A stretch of 64,000 bases of DNA from contig DATESN010000086.1 in the NCBI GenBank assembly GCA_035270785.1, positions 1 to 64,000 on the forward strand, read 5' to 3'. A program made the translations under genes and the position numbers. The notes under the pieces were generated by a model. The model made no database searches, was not told the origin of the DNA, and saw only the letters and a list, made by a program, of their open reading frames with translations. Positions 18,437 through 28,179 of this stretch are shown in pieces (within the stretch, counting starts at the first letter, position 1; the number at the start of each line of letters is the position of its first letter). The DNA comes from DATESN01 sp035270785 (lineage in GTDB: Bacteria; Bacillota; Clostridia; Lachnospirales; Lachnospiraceae).

Positions 18437-20254
18437 ATGAAAAAGGGTAAAAGAGAACTAAGGACAGTGAAAAATACAAATTTAAAGAAAGAAGTTAAGG
18501 AAAAAAAACAGAATAAAACAAAGTATCCAAAGTTTGAAATTAAGAAAATTGGGTTTAAGATTTATTCCTTAGTCTTTATGATTGTAATGATAGCATTAGT
18601 AATTATCATTGGTATTTCATCCATGTTAAACTCCTTGAAAGGAATTAACGATAGTATTGTTAAAAATGAAGTGGTTGAAATTGAACAAATATCGGAAATA
18701 TCAAGGGATTTTTCTAGTATTAACAGTCTCATATTAACCCATGCCCTTGAGACTAATGATTCGAAAATGGCAGATTTAGAAATGACAATTCAAGGAAGAA
18801 TGGAAATTCTTAATGAAAAGGTTACTAGTTTTGACACAAAACTCTCGGAAAACGACAAAAGACGTGAGCCTTTTGATAAATTTATAAGTGATTATAATAG
18901 ATATAAGATAACGACTGCACAAATGTTAATAACAAGTAGAGAAAACAAACAACAAGTTGCTGTTTCAGCAACATCTAATTTTAAAATTTTTGCGGAAAAC
19001 GTAGATGACTATATCGATAAAATGTTACAATTTACCAATGAGAAACTTCAATTCACAAAGGAAAAGAGTGATTCTTATGCAAAAGCAATTCCCGTTGCTA
19101 TTATTGTAGCAATTGTATCATTATTTGGGGCAACATTGGTTATTGTTATCGTAACAAGAAACTCCGTGGTGAAGCCAATTTCAGGAGCCACAAAGCAATT
19201 AAAAGAAATCATTAAGTCCATTGATTTGCAAAAGGGTGATTTATCAAAACGCATAAAAGTAAGATCCCACGACGAAATAGGTCAATTGGCTACCGGTATT
19301 AATTCTTTTATGGAAATGCTTCAGAAGATTATTTCTAATATTAGTGATTCTTGTGAAAAGCTATCCGATAAACAGGGGAATGTAGCCGTAAATGTTAAAA
19401 AAGCAAATACAGGTGCAGATGATACATCAGCAACCCTCCAAGAACTGGCGGCAGGTATGGAAGAAGTCGCATCCAGAGTGGATATGGTTAAAGAAGAAAC
19501 AAAAGTAATTGAAAGCTCTGTAATGACCATGACAAAACAGGCGGAAGATGGTGTTAGTTACGCAGGAGGTATTAAGCAAAAGGCGCAAGAACTTGATAAG
19601 CAGGCAAAAAACAGTAAAAAAGAAGTACATAATATTGTTGAAAATATAGCAGAAGCAGTTGAACAATCTGTGGAAAAAGGAAAAGAGATTAGTAAGATAT
19701 CTAACCTTACTGCAGAAATCCTACAAATTTCACAAAAAACAAATCTATTAGCATTAAACGCTTCTATTGAGGCAGCTAGAGCTGGAGAAGCAGGAAGAGG
19801 TTTTGCTGTTGTAGCAAATGAAATTAGAGTTTTAGCTGATAATTCTAAAAATACGGCAAGTCATATTCAAGAAATTAGTAATGAAGTTATTGGAAGTGTG
19901 GAAGAGCTTTCTCAAAATGCAACAAAGCTTCTAAAGTTTGTAAATACAAGAGTTCTCGCAGATTATGACGCCCTTGAAGAAACGGGACAGCAATATTATG
20001 AAGCAGCAGAAACTGTCAATAAGATTATGGTTCAGTTCTCACTTGCTACGGAAGAAATGATGGTAGTGATGGATAAAGTAACAAATGCAAATGAAGGCAT
20101 TTCAGATACGGTTACTGAAAGTACAGAAGCCATTACGACAGTTGCAGGAAATACTTCTGATCTTGCAGAGGAAATGAAAGAAGTTCTTACGGCGTCAGAT
20201 GGTGTAAACGAAGTTGTTGAACAATTGCTAAAAGAAGTAAAATGTTTTATTTGA
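18437..20254 (+). CDS. Methyl-accepting chemotaxis protein
   Basis: About 605 residues. A basic cytoplasmic tail of some 40 residues is followed by TM1 (about 45-65), an extracellular four-helix-type sensor domain (about 66-215), TM2, HAMP (RNSVVKPISGATKQLKEI) and a cytoplasmic signalling domain. The highly conserved hairpin tip lies in QKTNLLALNASIEAARAGE. ATG 18437 follows AGGGGGCGG; an earlier in-frame ATG at 18410 precedes it. It stands alone next to the sugar transporter, so taxis toward the same sugars is plausible but not shown. Confidence 0.9.
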   Translation: MKKGKRELRTVKNTNLKKEVKEKKQNKTKYPKFEIKKIGFKIYSLVFMIVMIALVIIIGISSMLNSLKGINDSIVKNEVVEIEQISEISRDFSSINSLILTHALETNDSKMADLEMTIQGRMEILNEKVTSFDTKLSENDKRREPFDKFISDYNRYKITTAQMLITSRENKQQVAVSATSNFKIFAENVDDYIDKMLQFTNEKLQFTKEKSDSYAKAIPVAIIVAIVSLFGATLVIVIVTRNSVVKPISGATKQLKEIIKSIDLQKGDLSKRIKVRSHDEIGQLATGINSFMEMLQKIISNISDSCEKLSDKQGNVAVNVKKANTGADDTSATLQELAAGMEEVASRVDMVKEETKVIESSVMTMTKQAEDGVSYAGGIKQKAQELDKQAKNSKKEVHNIVENIAEAVEQSVEKGKEISKISNLTAEILQISQKTNLLALNASIEAARAGEAGRGFAVVANEIRVLADNSKNTASHIQEISNEVIGSVEELSQNATKLLKFVNTRVLADYDALEETGQQYYEAAETVNKIMVQFSLATEEMMVVMDKVTNANEGISDTVTESTEAITTVAGNTSDLAEEMKEVLTASDGVNEVVEQLLKEVKCFI

Positions 20255-20282
20255 GTTGAAGGGCATAAGAATTAAAATATAA

Positions 20283-20324
20283 AAATCAAACTGCCAAGAG
20301 CATTCGTGCCTTGGCAGTTTTGAT
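20283..20324. terminator. Bidirectional terminator between the chemoreceptor and AraC genes
   Basis: AATCAAACTGCCAAG (20283-20297) and CTTGGCAGTTTTGATT (20309-20324) form a long stem with A/T flanks that can serve both converging genes. Confidence 0.8.
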
Positions 20325-20345
20325 TAACAACAAGTTATTAGGATA

Positions 20346-21263
20346 CTAGTCCAAATGATTTTGCAGATATAGTTTTGGAGACATCCCAACCATTTTCTTA
20401 AAAACCTTACTAAAATGGTACTCGTCACAAAAACCAACTGCTCCAGCGATTTCGTAAGATTTTAAATTACCGTTAATTAGAAATTCTTTTGCTTTGGTAA
20501 TTCTTACATCATTAAGATAACTAAAAATTGTAATTCCCATTTGTTGTTTAAATAAACGGTTTAAATAATCAAAATTCATTTCTAATCTAGTTTCAATGAA
20601 GTTTCCAGTTATTTTACCGGGATATTCATTATGAATGAGGGTTATAACTTCTTGTGTTTTTTCAGATCCGCGGATTTCAGATTTTTCATTTTGGGCCTCT
20701 TTAAAAATCAGCCGGGTGAAATAGGAAGAAAGTAGTGTTAGTATTTCCATGAATTTACAGGAACAGATAAGTTTATAATGCTCATCTCTACATTCATAAG
20801 CACGTATGGCTTCTTTCATAGCTTGTGCAATATCATAACCAAGATTTATATCTTCAATGTGCATATCTTTAGGAATAAACACCCTTGATTGTTCATAAAG
20901 CTCGCCATTAAAAGGATTGCATTTATAAAAGAGCTTTTTATTATCAAGAATTATTTTCTCAATGTTCTCTATTTCTCCACAGTCAAAAGAAGTAAAGGTT
21001 GATTCATTCATGTGAATATAATAGTAATCGCAGAAAGACTCCTTATAGCCAACATGTGTATGACCGGGTTGAAGTAATAAGAGGTCACCTGCATGTAATT
21101 CAAAAAGGTTGTTATCTTCTTTTAGATAGAGACAACCACTATTTACTATTATTAAGATGTATTCATCAGGTGTTCTTTGAAGTTGCATCCAATTTTCACA
21201 AGTAATATTTTGATTCATGTAAGATATCTTTGGAATTAAATCTGTTTTAAAACAAAAATACAT
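20346..21263 (-). CDS. AraC-family transcriptional regulator
   Basis: 305 residues with an N-terminal cupin-like ligand domain (LHAGDLLLLQPGHTHVG near residue 55) and a C-terminal AraC HTH pair. The HTH lies at about 200-300, with FDYLNRLFKQQMG and VGFCDEYHFSKVFKKMVGMSP. It is divergent from the aldo/keto reductase gene, with a 220-base shared intergenic region, so it likely controls that gene in response to a sugar or aldehyde. Ligand unknown. Start ATG 21263 has AAAGGAGT just upstream on the minus strand. Confidence 0.88.
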   Translation of the reverse strand: MYFCFKTDLIPKISYMNQNITCENWMQLQRTPDEYILIIVNSGCLYLKEDNNLFELHAGDLLLLQPGHTHVGYKESFCDYYYIHMNESTFTSFDCGEIENIEKIILDNKKLFYKCNPFNGELYEQSRVFIPKDMHIEDINLGYDIAQAMKEAIRAYECRDEHYKLICSCKFMEILTLLSSYFTRLIFKEAQNEKSEIRGSEKTQEVITLIHNEYPGKITGNFIETRLEMNFDYLNRLFKQQMGITIFSYLNDVRITKAKEFLINGNLKSYEIAGAVGFCDEYHFSKVFKKMVGMSPKLYLQNHLD

Positions 21264-21485
21264 ATATGGTACTCCTTTAAAATGATAGAATAGTCCGTGC
21301 TTTTCTAATGTATCACAAAAAGTTTATTATTACAATATGTCGCTTGTGTACAAGAAATTAATCGTTTATGCACATTTTATCTTTAGAAGAAGTTGGGTAT
21401 AATAATAATAAGTTGTAAAGGAAAAAAATAAAAATATAGAAGTAACTCTAAACAAATCATAAGAACCAATATGGAGGAAGAAAAT

Positions 21486-22478
21486 ATGTATCAAGCAAAA
21501 GAAGATAGATATGAACAAATGAAATATATAAGATGTGGAAAAAGTGGAGTTATGATGCCCCGTGTTGCATTGGGCTTATGGCATAACTTTGGATCAGTAG
21601 ACCCTTTAGAAAATCAAAAAGCACTTATTTTTGAAGCTTTTGATCAAGGAATTACCCATTTTGATCTAGCCAATAACTATGGACCTATATATGGATCAGC
21701 AGAAGCAAACTTTGGAAAAATAATGGAAAGTGATATGCGCCCATATAGAGATGAAATGTTTATATCAACAAAAGCAGGATATGATATGTGGCCAGGGCCT
21801 TACGGGGATCATGGTTCTAGAAAATATCTTATGTCAAGTTTGGATCAAAGCTTAAAGAGAATGAAACTTGATTATGTGGATGTATTTTATCATCATAGAC
21901 CAGATATGGATACGCCATTAGAAGAGACAATGGGAGCACTTTCTGATATTGTTCGCCAAGGAAAAGCACTTTATGTTGGACTATCCAATTACAAATCAGA
22001 ACAAACAAGAAAAGCGGCCAAAATTTTAGCAGCAAACGGTACACCACTGTTGATTCACCAACCAAATTACAATATGTTCAATAGATGGGTAGAAGAAGAT
22101 GGACTTTTAGATACATTAGAAGAAATTGGAGCAGGTTGTATTTGTTTCTCTCCATTAGCACAAGGTGTTCTTACCAATAAATATTTATATGGTATTCCTG
22201 AAGGTAGCAGAGCTACAAAAAATCATTTTTTATCGGAATCAAGTATTACACCAGAAGTAGTTGATAAAGTATCAAAATTAAACGATATAGCAGTAAATAG
22301 AGGACAATCTTTAGCACAAATGGCCCTTTCTTGGGTATTACGAAAAGATAGAGTGACCACAGTGTTAATTGGTGCAAGTAAAGTGGAACAAATTGATGAT
22401 AACATCAAGATTGTAGAAAAGTTAGACTTTAGTGATGATGAATTAAATGCGATAGAAGCAATTATTGCAAATCAATAA
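21486..22478 (+). CDS. Aldo/keto reductase, YghZ/Gpr-like
   Basis: 330-residue NADPH-dependent reductase of the AKR14/KCNAB group; E. coli YghZ reduces L-glyceraldehyde 3-phosphate. Tetrad residues are visible: Asp and Tyr in FDLANNYGP, Lys in STKAGYDMWPG, His in DVFYHHRPD. The cofactor-binding end reads LIGASKVEQIDDN. ATG 21486 is preferred because GGAGGA (21473-21478), the expected SD, lies between it and the earlier ATG at 21471. Divergent from the AraC regulator and followed 15 bases later by an acetyltransferase gene. The physiological substrate is not known. Confidence 0.88.
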   Translation: MYQAKEDRYEQMKYIRCGKSGVMMPRVALGLWHNFGSVDPLENQKALIFEAFDQGITHFDLANNYGPIYGSAEANFGKIMESDMRPYRDEMFISTKAGYDMWPGPYGDHGSRKYLMSSLDQSLKRMKLDYVDVFYHHRPDMDTPLEETMGALSDIVRQGKALYVGLSNYKSEQTRKAAKILAANGTPLLIHQPNYNMFNRWVEEDGLLDTLEEIGAGCICFSPLAQGVLTNKYLYGIPEGSRATKNHFLSESSITPEVVDKVSKLNDIAVNRGQSLAQMALSWVLRKDRVTTVLIGASKVEQIDDNIKIVEKLDFSDDELNAIEAIIANQ

Positions 22479-22493
22479 GATGAAGATGACAAG

Positions 22494-23381
22494 ATGGAAA
22501 TTATAATAAAAGAATTTAAAAACAGGGATCTAGATTTTGTAAAAAGAATAAATTTTTTATTTTACCTAAAAATACGATATCAGGAAGAATATTGTAATGA
22601 AAATGTTTTTACAGCTATGAATGATAAGGGTGAAACAGTAGGAGTGGGAAGTCTTTCTTTTGATGAATCATGGTATGGACTAGATTTGGATAGTATGCAC
22701 AAACTAAAGTTTGATATAGCAGTAGAAGAAGACTCGGAGTTTGCAGTTCTTGTAACAAGCAAGCTAATAGATCGCTTCATTTGCAAATATCGTGACTATC
22801 AAAAAAAGTATCCAAACAAGAAAATGTGCATCTGTGGATGGTGTAATTCAGATCAAATAGATAACATACAATTTTTATTAGAAAAAGGATTCCAAATGAA
22901 TCATGTGTGGCCAGTACTTAAATATGATTTATCCAAAAAAATTAGACACTATGAGATTCCGATAAATATTAAGATAAAGAAGTATCCTATTTGTGAGAAT
23001 AATACTGAAAGTTATCAAATTGCTACTGCCATTGCCAATAATGGAATTCAAGATAACACAGGTAAATTATGTTTTCAAACTGAGGGAGAAAGTTTTAGGG
23101 TTTATGCAGCAATGGACGGAAAAAAAGTGGTTGGTGCTGTAACCATATGGGATATGGCAGAGGGACGTAGTGCTACGGAGAATATTTTTATAGATCCAGA
23201 ATATAGAGGAAAAAGTATTGCAAAAGAAGTGGTTGCAACAGGTCTTGAGTTTTTAAAAGAAGCTGGTCAAAAAATAGCAACTCTTTCCATGAGTGGAACA
23301 AATCTCAAAGCAATGAAAGTTTATCTGTCTATGGGATATGAATTAATGTATACAACAATAGAAATGCAATTGCACGTGTAA
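22494..23381 (+). CDS. GNAT-family N-acetyltransferase
   Basis: 295 residues. The C-terminal half (about 160-290) is a GNAT fold with the acetyl-CoA loop IFIDPEYRGKSIAKEV and motif B-like GTNLKAMKVYLSMGYE. The N-terminal half looks like a second, degenerate GNAT-like lobe. It follows the reductase gene by 15 bases and may share its transcript. Only a weak SD (AAGATGAAGATG) is present. Substrate unknown. Confidence 0.75.
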   Translation: MEIIIKEFKNRDLDFVKRINFLFYLKIRYQEEYCNENVFTAMNDKGETVGVGSLSFDESWYGLDLDSMHKLKFDIAVEEDSEFAVLVTSKLIDRFICKYRDYQKKYPNKKMCICGWCNSDQIDNIQFLLEKGFQMNHVWPVLKYDLSKKIRHYEIPINIKIKKYPICENNTESYQIATAIANNGIQDNTGKLCFQTEGESFRVYAAMDGKKVVGAVTIWDMAEGRSATENIFIDPEYRGKSIAKEVVATGLEFLKEAGQKIATLSMSGTNLKAMKVYLSMGYELMYTTIEMQLHV

Positions 23382-23614
23382 AAGAATTAAAAAGAAGATA
23401 AAGTTAAGGTAAAAGAAAAAGCTTAGGCAAAAGATAAAGCTAGAAATGAAAGATATCCGTCATATACTTATGATTAATTAGTATAAGTCAAAACCGAATA
23501 TACCATATCTAGCTTAACACCGTAGTATTAAATGTTTTTTTATGAAGAAAAGCAGGAATTAATGCAAAGGCAGATAATAATGTTACTATAATAAAGATGA
23601 TAGACAGTAGTGAT

Positions 23615-25510
23615 TTATGTTATTTGGCAACATGGATTTTTTAATGCTTTCATTTTTTCTTTATTATAATACATAATACCATCTGCAATATCAACATAAT
23701 CATCAAGTTGCTCGGGTTTGGAGCTATCTGTAAAAACGTACCCAAAGCTGGTGGTGAGGTCAAATGGCATTAATAGCTCACGGCATTTTTCAATAAGGCT
23801 TCTCTCAATATTAGAGATAACGGACTCTACTTCTTCTTTTTCTTTCATTGTTGCAATAATTAAGAATTCATCACCGCCATAACGAATAGCATAGGCATCT
23901 TTAGGGCAATTTTCACCAACACAGATTCCCATGATTTTAATGGCATCATCTCCCTGTTCGTGACCAAAATTGTCATTGATTTTCTTTAGACAATTCATAT
24001 CCATAAAGATAACAGCAGTTATACAACCTAATTCCTTGTTTTTCTCATATAACTTTTTTGCAAACTTTGTATATCCAAATCGATTGTACAGACCCGTTAG
24101 TGGATCAGTTACATACTGCTTATTTAAAGTTTCATTCATTTGCCACAAGGTCATTGTTCTAATACAATTTTCTAAGGTATTATTTATGATGTTTAACCAT
24201 GTGTATTGTGAATCACGTTCCAAGAAAAACATATCGTTAATACTGATAGAATATCCCAGACATTTCTCTTGAAAATGAATAGGATGATATACAATTAATC
24301 TCCCACTATTTTCTTTGAAGGGCAAGGAAGTATTAGACTTTATGACAGTACCTTCCTTCCATAATCCATTCTCAGGAGCAACTGCTACAACAACATGGTC
24401 ATCATATCCCTCGATGCAAGAAAATTGCTCGGTTTCATATGTAAAATCTAAAATTCTGGAATTTAACATAATATAAAAGTCACGACGATCAGCTTGCTTC
24501 AAATATCTATTTAATGCTGCAGAATACTGATTAGTATCTTTTGCTGAAATCAGTTCTTCCTCCATAAGTCTCATTAATTGATGAAAATTTTTATTCTTCT
24601 CTAGGACTTCCAAATGATTACTTCGAAAGGCACGGTTGTCATGACATACATGTCCGTTACATCCACAGCTTTCTGATAAAATTAATTTTGTTGGTAATAA
24701 CACTTTTGATGGAATATTTTTTCCTTGTATCATTTTTATTAGATGATCACAACAATCGTATCCCATCTTTTTCTTGGCTCTATCCACGGTAGATAATCTA
24801 GGGCTGAATTGAGACCCAGGTAGATAATTGTCAAATCCTACTACGCGTATATCAGTGGGCACCTGAATCCCCCTTTTTTTCAATTCAACAATCATTCCAA
24901 GTGCCATTTCATCGTTTGCGCATACAAAGGCATCTGGAAGGGTATCTCTATTAGACATAAAAAAGTCAACTGCATTTATACCGTCTTCAAATTCGAATTT
25001 ACCTAAATAAATATCTTTTTCACTATAGGTTAAATTATATTTTTTATGGAGATCAATAAAACTCTGATATCGTTGAATACTCTCATAATTATCTTCTGGA
25101 CCACTAACATAACATAAGTTGCGGCAATCATGAAATATAATCAAATGCTCAATCATCTCATACATACCGGTATAATTATCAGTTCCCACATAATCCATTC
25201 CAGGAATATCATGTTCCATACTAATGCATGGCTTTTTGCTTGCTATTAATTTTTGACATAGTTTGTCTCTAATTAATTTACTGCTAATTAAACTTGCTGC
25301 TATAATGCACCCATCGAATTCTGAAAGGTCGGGTAGATTATAAATATTGTATTCACCTTGATTAAATGAACTGTTATCATCCCAGCCACCAAAACAATTA
25401 TATACATAAACATCTACATTATCTTGGCTTGCTCTTTCGTGTAGTCCATTAATCAAATAAAGATGTGATTCACTATCCCAGCCGGCGATAAATATGGCTA
25501 TCCTTTTCAT
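23615..25510 (-). CDS. Cytoplasmic LacI-type sugar-sensing domain fused to GGDEF (diguanylate cyclase)
   Basis: About 631 residues from ATG 25510, where GGAG lies 6 bases upstream; the frame continues 37 codons further up but has no good SD there. Residues 1-290 are a periplasmic-binding-like fold as in LacI/XylR regulators (KRIAIFIAGWDSE, VCANDEMALGM, VVGFDNYLPGSQFSPRLSTV). There is no HTH, signal peptide or membrane segment. A linker region follows, then GGDEF (about 470-625) with intact active site RYGGDEF. The product-inhibition I-site position reads CPKD instead of RxxD, so feedback inhibition is probably lost. Expected role: convert intracellular sugar level into c-di-GMP. Divergent from the operon starting at 25926. 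Confidence 0.85.
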   Translation of the reverse strand: MKRIAIFIAGWDSESHLYLINGLHERASQDNVDVYVYNCFGGWDDNSSFNQGEYNIYNLPDLSEFDGCIIAASLISSKLIRDKLCQKLIASKKPCISMEHDIPGMDYVGTDNYTGMYEMIEHLIIFHDCRNLCYVSGPEDNYESIQRYQSFIDLHKKYNLTYSEKDIYLGKFEFEDGINAVDFFMSNRDTLPDAFVCANDEMALGMIVELKKRGIQVPTDIRVVGFDNYLPGSQFSPRLSTVDRAKKKMGYDCCDHLIKMIQGKNIPSKVLLPTKLILSESCGCNGHVCHDNRAFRSNHLEVLEKNKNFHQLMRLMEEELISAKDTNQYSAALNRYLKQADRRDFYIMLNSRILDFTYETEQFSCIEGYDDHVVVAVAPENGLWKEGTVIKSNTSLPFKENSGRLIVYHPIHFQEKCLGYSISINDMFFLERDSQYTWLNIINNTLENCIRTMTLWQMNETLNKQYVTDPLTGLYNRFGYTKFAKKLYEKNKELGCITAVIFMDMNCLKKINDNFGHEQGDDAIKIMGICVGENCPKDAYAIRYGGDEFLIIATMKEKEEVESVISNIERSLIEKCRELLMPFDLTTSFGYVFTDSSKPEQLDDYVDIADGIMYYNKEKMKALKNPCCQIT

Positions 25511-25925
25511 ATTACTCCAATCTGCAAGCATTCGCATGCAATAATATTCTATGTGTATTTTGTCTAATTCAAAGGATAAAATGCACATAAAATTAAGCCT
25601 GTATATAAAATAGTTTACCATGTAAATTCATACCATACAATTACTTTCATTAAAATAATAACAGATGTTAACAAATTGTTAAAAATTAGAAAGCAGGTTC
25701 CTTTGCAACAGCGGCTTATAAGAATGTTAATCCTCAAGTGGGATAAAGAGGATATCTTCCACATAAATTATAGCATAGTGAAAAGTACTAGGATAGGATA
25801 ATCTTAACAAAATATTAAGGATTCCTACTATTGACTATTGTGGCATATAAAGATACTCTTAAACTAGCAGTATAATTTGAAATTAATTTAGGAATTATTT
25901 TATAATTCAAGGGGGAAGAAAAAAA
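25511..25925. promoter_or_regulatory. 415-base intergenic region between the LacI-GGDEF gene and the hybrid transporter operon
   Basis: No gene seen. It holds a 15-base palindrome TTAACAAATTGTTAA (25668-25682) and an inverted repeat ATCCTC/GAGGAT (around 25730-25753). For the plus-strand operon there is a candidate promoter TTGACT (25831-25836), 17 bases, TACTCT (25854-25859). This is the likely control region for both divergent units. Confidence 0.5.
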
Positions 25926-28166
25926 ATGAAAAGAGTTTTTAGGAAAATAGTCGTCATAACAATAATAGCAATTACATGTATGCAGTTAGCCGCATGTGGA
26001 AAAACAGAGCAAACTTTGGGGGATGAACTTTCAAAATATGTTTACGTACCGGAATATCAAGATTTGCCAGGAGCCAAATCCCTTCAAAGTATAACCATAG
26101 TCAAGGACAAATTGATATATACAAATAATGATTGGGATGAAGAAACCGGAATTTCTTCTATTACATTAAATGTATTAAGGTTTGGAGAGACTGTCCCTTC
26201 AGAGATTCCAATTAGTCTTGGGGAAAATAGTTATATCTATAATATGGGAGGAGATCAAGATGGCAATATATTGCTTCTTACCAATAAGTATATTGTAGAT
26301 GAGTCAAACGAAATGGGTGGTACATCTGTTTTTGAACTTATAAAAATAGATGAAAAAGGTAATCCAATAAGCAATATTGATATTACCTATTTATTAGATA
26401 AAGAAGAAAATAAATATTTTCAAAATATGGAGATAGATGGAAAGGGCAATATTTATTTAACGAATTCCGATAGTAGCATATGGGTACTTGACCCAGACGG
26501 AACATTATTGTTTATCCTTCCACTTGATAATTGGATTAATAGTATAGGTGTTAATAAGGATGGTTTGGTTGTTATCTCTTCATATGGTAATAACGGAGAA
26601 GAAATGAAAGAAATCGATGTTGCAACTAAGAGTTTTGGAACCACCTATAAGGAACTACCTTCATCTAACGGTAATATGCCAATTGTTCCGGGTCTTAATT
26701 CAGGTATCTTAATTAATTCGGGAAATACACTGATAGAGTATGATTTTGACACAAAAGAAGAGACTATGATTCTAGATTGGATTGATTGTGATATAGATAG
26801 TAACAACATTCGCGCAGTTAGTGCACTAGAGGATGGAAGAATTGCAGTTATTACGGTAGATTACTCTAATGCAGAAGGTGAAACGGAAATAATCTATCTT
26901 ACAAAAAAAGAATCATCACAAGTAAAGACCAACACAATTTTAACGTATGGAACAATGTCTTTGAATTATGATGTAAGAAGTGCTATTATTAAATTTAATA
27001 AAACCAATGAAAATTATAGAATCCAAGTAAAAGAGTATGCAAATGGATATGATGATTATGAAGCTGCATTGACACAATTTAATTCGGATATTACAGCAGG
27101 AAACGGACCGGATATTATAGATTTAACTTATGGATTTTCTATAAAAAGGTATGCATCAAAAGGAATTTTTGAGGATTTATATCCTTATATTGAAAAAGAT
27201 TCCGAAATAAATCTAGATGAATATCTAAAGAATATGGTGAAAGCATATGAAGTGGATGGTAAGTTATATGGAATTATGTCTAATTTTTATATTAATACGT
27301 TAATTGGTAAAACCTCAGAAGTAGGAAAAGAAAAGGGTTGGAATATAGATGGATTGATGGCTTTTTATGAGAAATATCCAGCCGGAACATCCCTTATGGG
27401 AGGAGCGACAAAATCATCCATTCTAAGCACTGTTTTGATGTATAATATGGATAAGTATGTTGATTGGAATACAGGTAAATGTTCATTTAATTCAGATTCT
27501 TTTCAAAAGGTACTAGAATTAGCAAATAAATTTGATGCAGATTATAACTATAATCAGGATAGTCCAAGTGAACCATCACTCATTCAAAGCGGAAAGCAGT
27601 TGCTTATGAATACAAGTATTACAGATATGCAACAATTTCAAATGTGCAAATTAATGTTTGGTGAAGAGGTAACTTTTATTGGATTTCCAACTGAAACAGG
27701 AAACGGCTCTATGATTACTCCAAATAATGTTTCCATGTCAATGAATACGAATTCTAAAAACAAGGATGGAGCATGGGAGTTTATGGGTTATTTCCTATCA
27801 AAGGAATATCAAAACAGAAAAAACAGTTGGGGCTTCCCAGTGTTAAAAGAAGCCCTAGATAACATGTTGAAAGAATCAATGGAATCTAATTCTTATGAAG
27901 ATGAAAATGGAGAACTTGTAATCCAACCAAAAACATCATGGCAATACGATGATTGGAAAGCAGATATCTATGCAGCAACGGAAGAAGAAGTTGCACAATT
28001 AAAAGATTTATTTGATAGCGTAGATACGATAAGTAGTTATGATCAGGAAATGTATTCGATTATTTCAGAAGAATCCGAAGCTTTTTTTAGCGGATCAAAA
28101 AATGCCAAAGAGGTTACAGAGATTATTCAAAGTAGAGTTCAAATATATGTAAATGAAACGAAGTAA
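25926..28166 (+). CDS. Lipoprotein: beta-propeller-like N-terminus fused to an ABC solute-binding domain
   Basis: 746 residues. Lipobox LAAC (Cys24). Residues about 30-340 contain NHL/propeller-like repeats such as MEIDGKGNIYLTNSDSSIWV and ALEDGRIAVITVDYS. Residues about 345-746 resemble a family-1 extracellular solute-binding protein (ITAGNGPDIIDLTYG, FEDLYPYIEKD, MNTNSKNKDGAWEFMGYF). Carbohydrate-binding proteins of CUT1 transporters have only the second part, at about 430 residues. A paralogue at 32870 ends the operon with the same C-terminal pattern (IIQSRVQIY). RBS AGGGGG is upstream. Ligand unknown; an oligosaccharide is likely. Confidence 0.75.
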   Translation: MKRVFRKIVVITIIAITCMQLAACGKTEQTLGDELSKYVYVPEYQDLPGAKSLQSITIVKDKLIYTNNDWDEETGISSITLNVLRFGETVPSEIPISLGENSYIYNMGGDQDGNILLLTNKYIVDESNEMGGTSVFELIKIDEKGNPISNIDITYLLDKEENKYFQNMEIDGKGNIYLTNSDSSIWVLDPDGTLLFILPLDNWINSIGVNKDGLVVISSYGNNGEEMKEIDVATKSFGTTYKELPSSNGNMPIVPGLNSGILINSGNTLIEYDFDTKEETMILDWIDCDIDSNNIRAVSALEDGRIAVITVDYSNAEGETEIIYLTKKESSQVKTNTILTYGTMSLNYDVRSAIIKFNKTNENYRIQVKEYANGYDDYEAALTQFNSDITAGNGPDIIDLTYGFSIKRYASKGIFEDLYPYIEKDSEINLDEYLKNMVKAYEVDGKLYGIMSNFYINTLIGKTSEVGKEKGWNIDGLMAFYEKYPAGTSLMGGATKSSILSTVLMYNMDKYVDWNTGKCSFNSDSFQKVLELANKFDADYNYNQDSPSEPSLIQSGKQLLMNTSITDMQQFQMCKLMFGEEVTFIGFPTETGNGSMITPNNVSMSMNTNSKNKDGAWEFMGYFLSKEYQNRKNSWGFPVLKEALDNMLKESMESNSYEDENGELVIQPKTSWQYDDWKADIYAATEEEVAQLKDLFDSVDTISSYDQEMYSIISEESEAFFSGSKNAKEVTEIIQSRVQIYVNETK

Positions 28167-28179
28167 GTTGGAAGACAAG

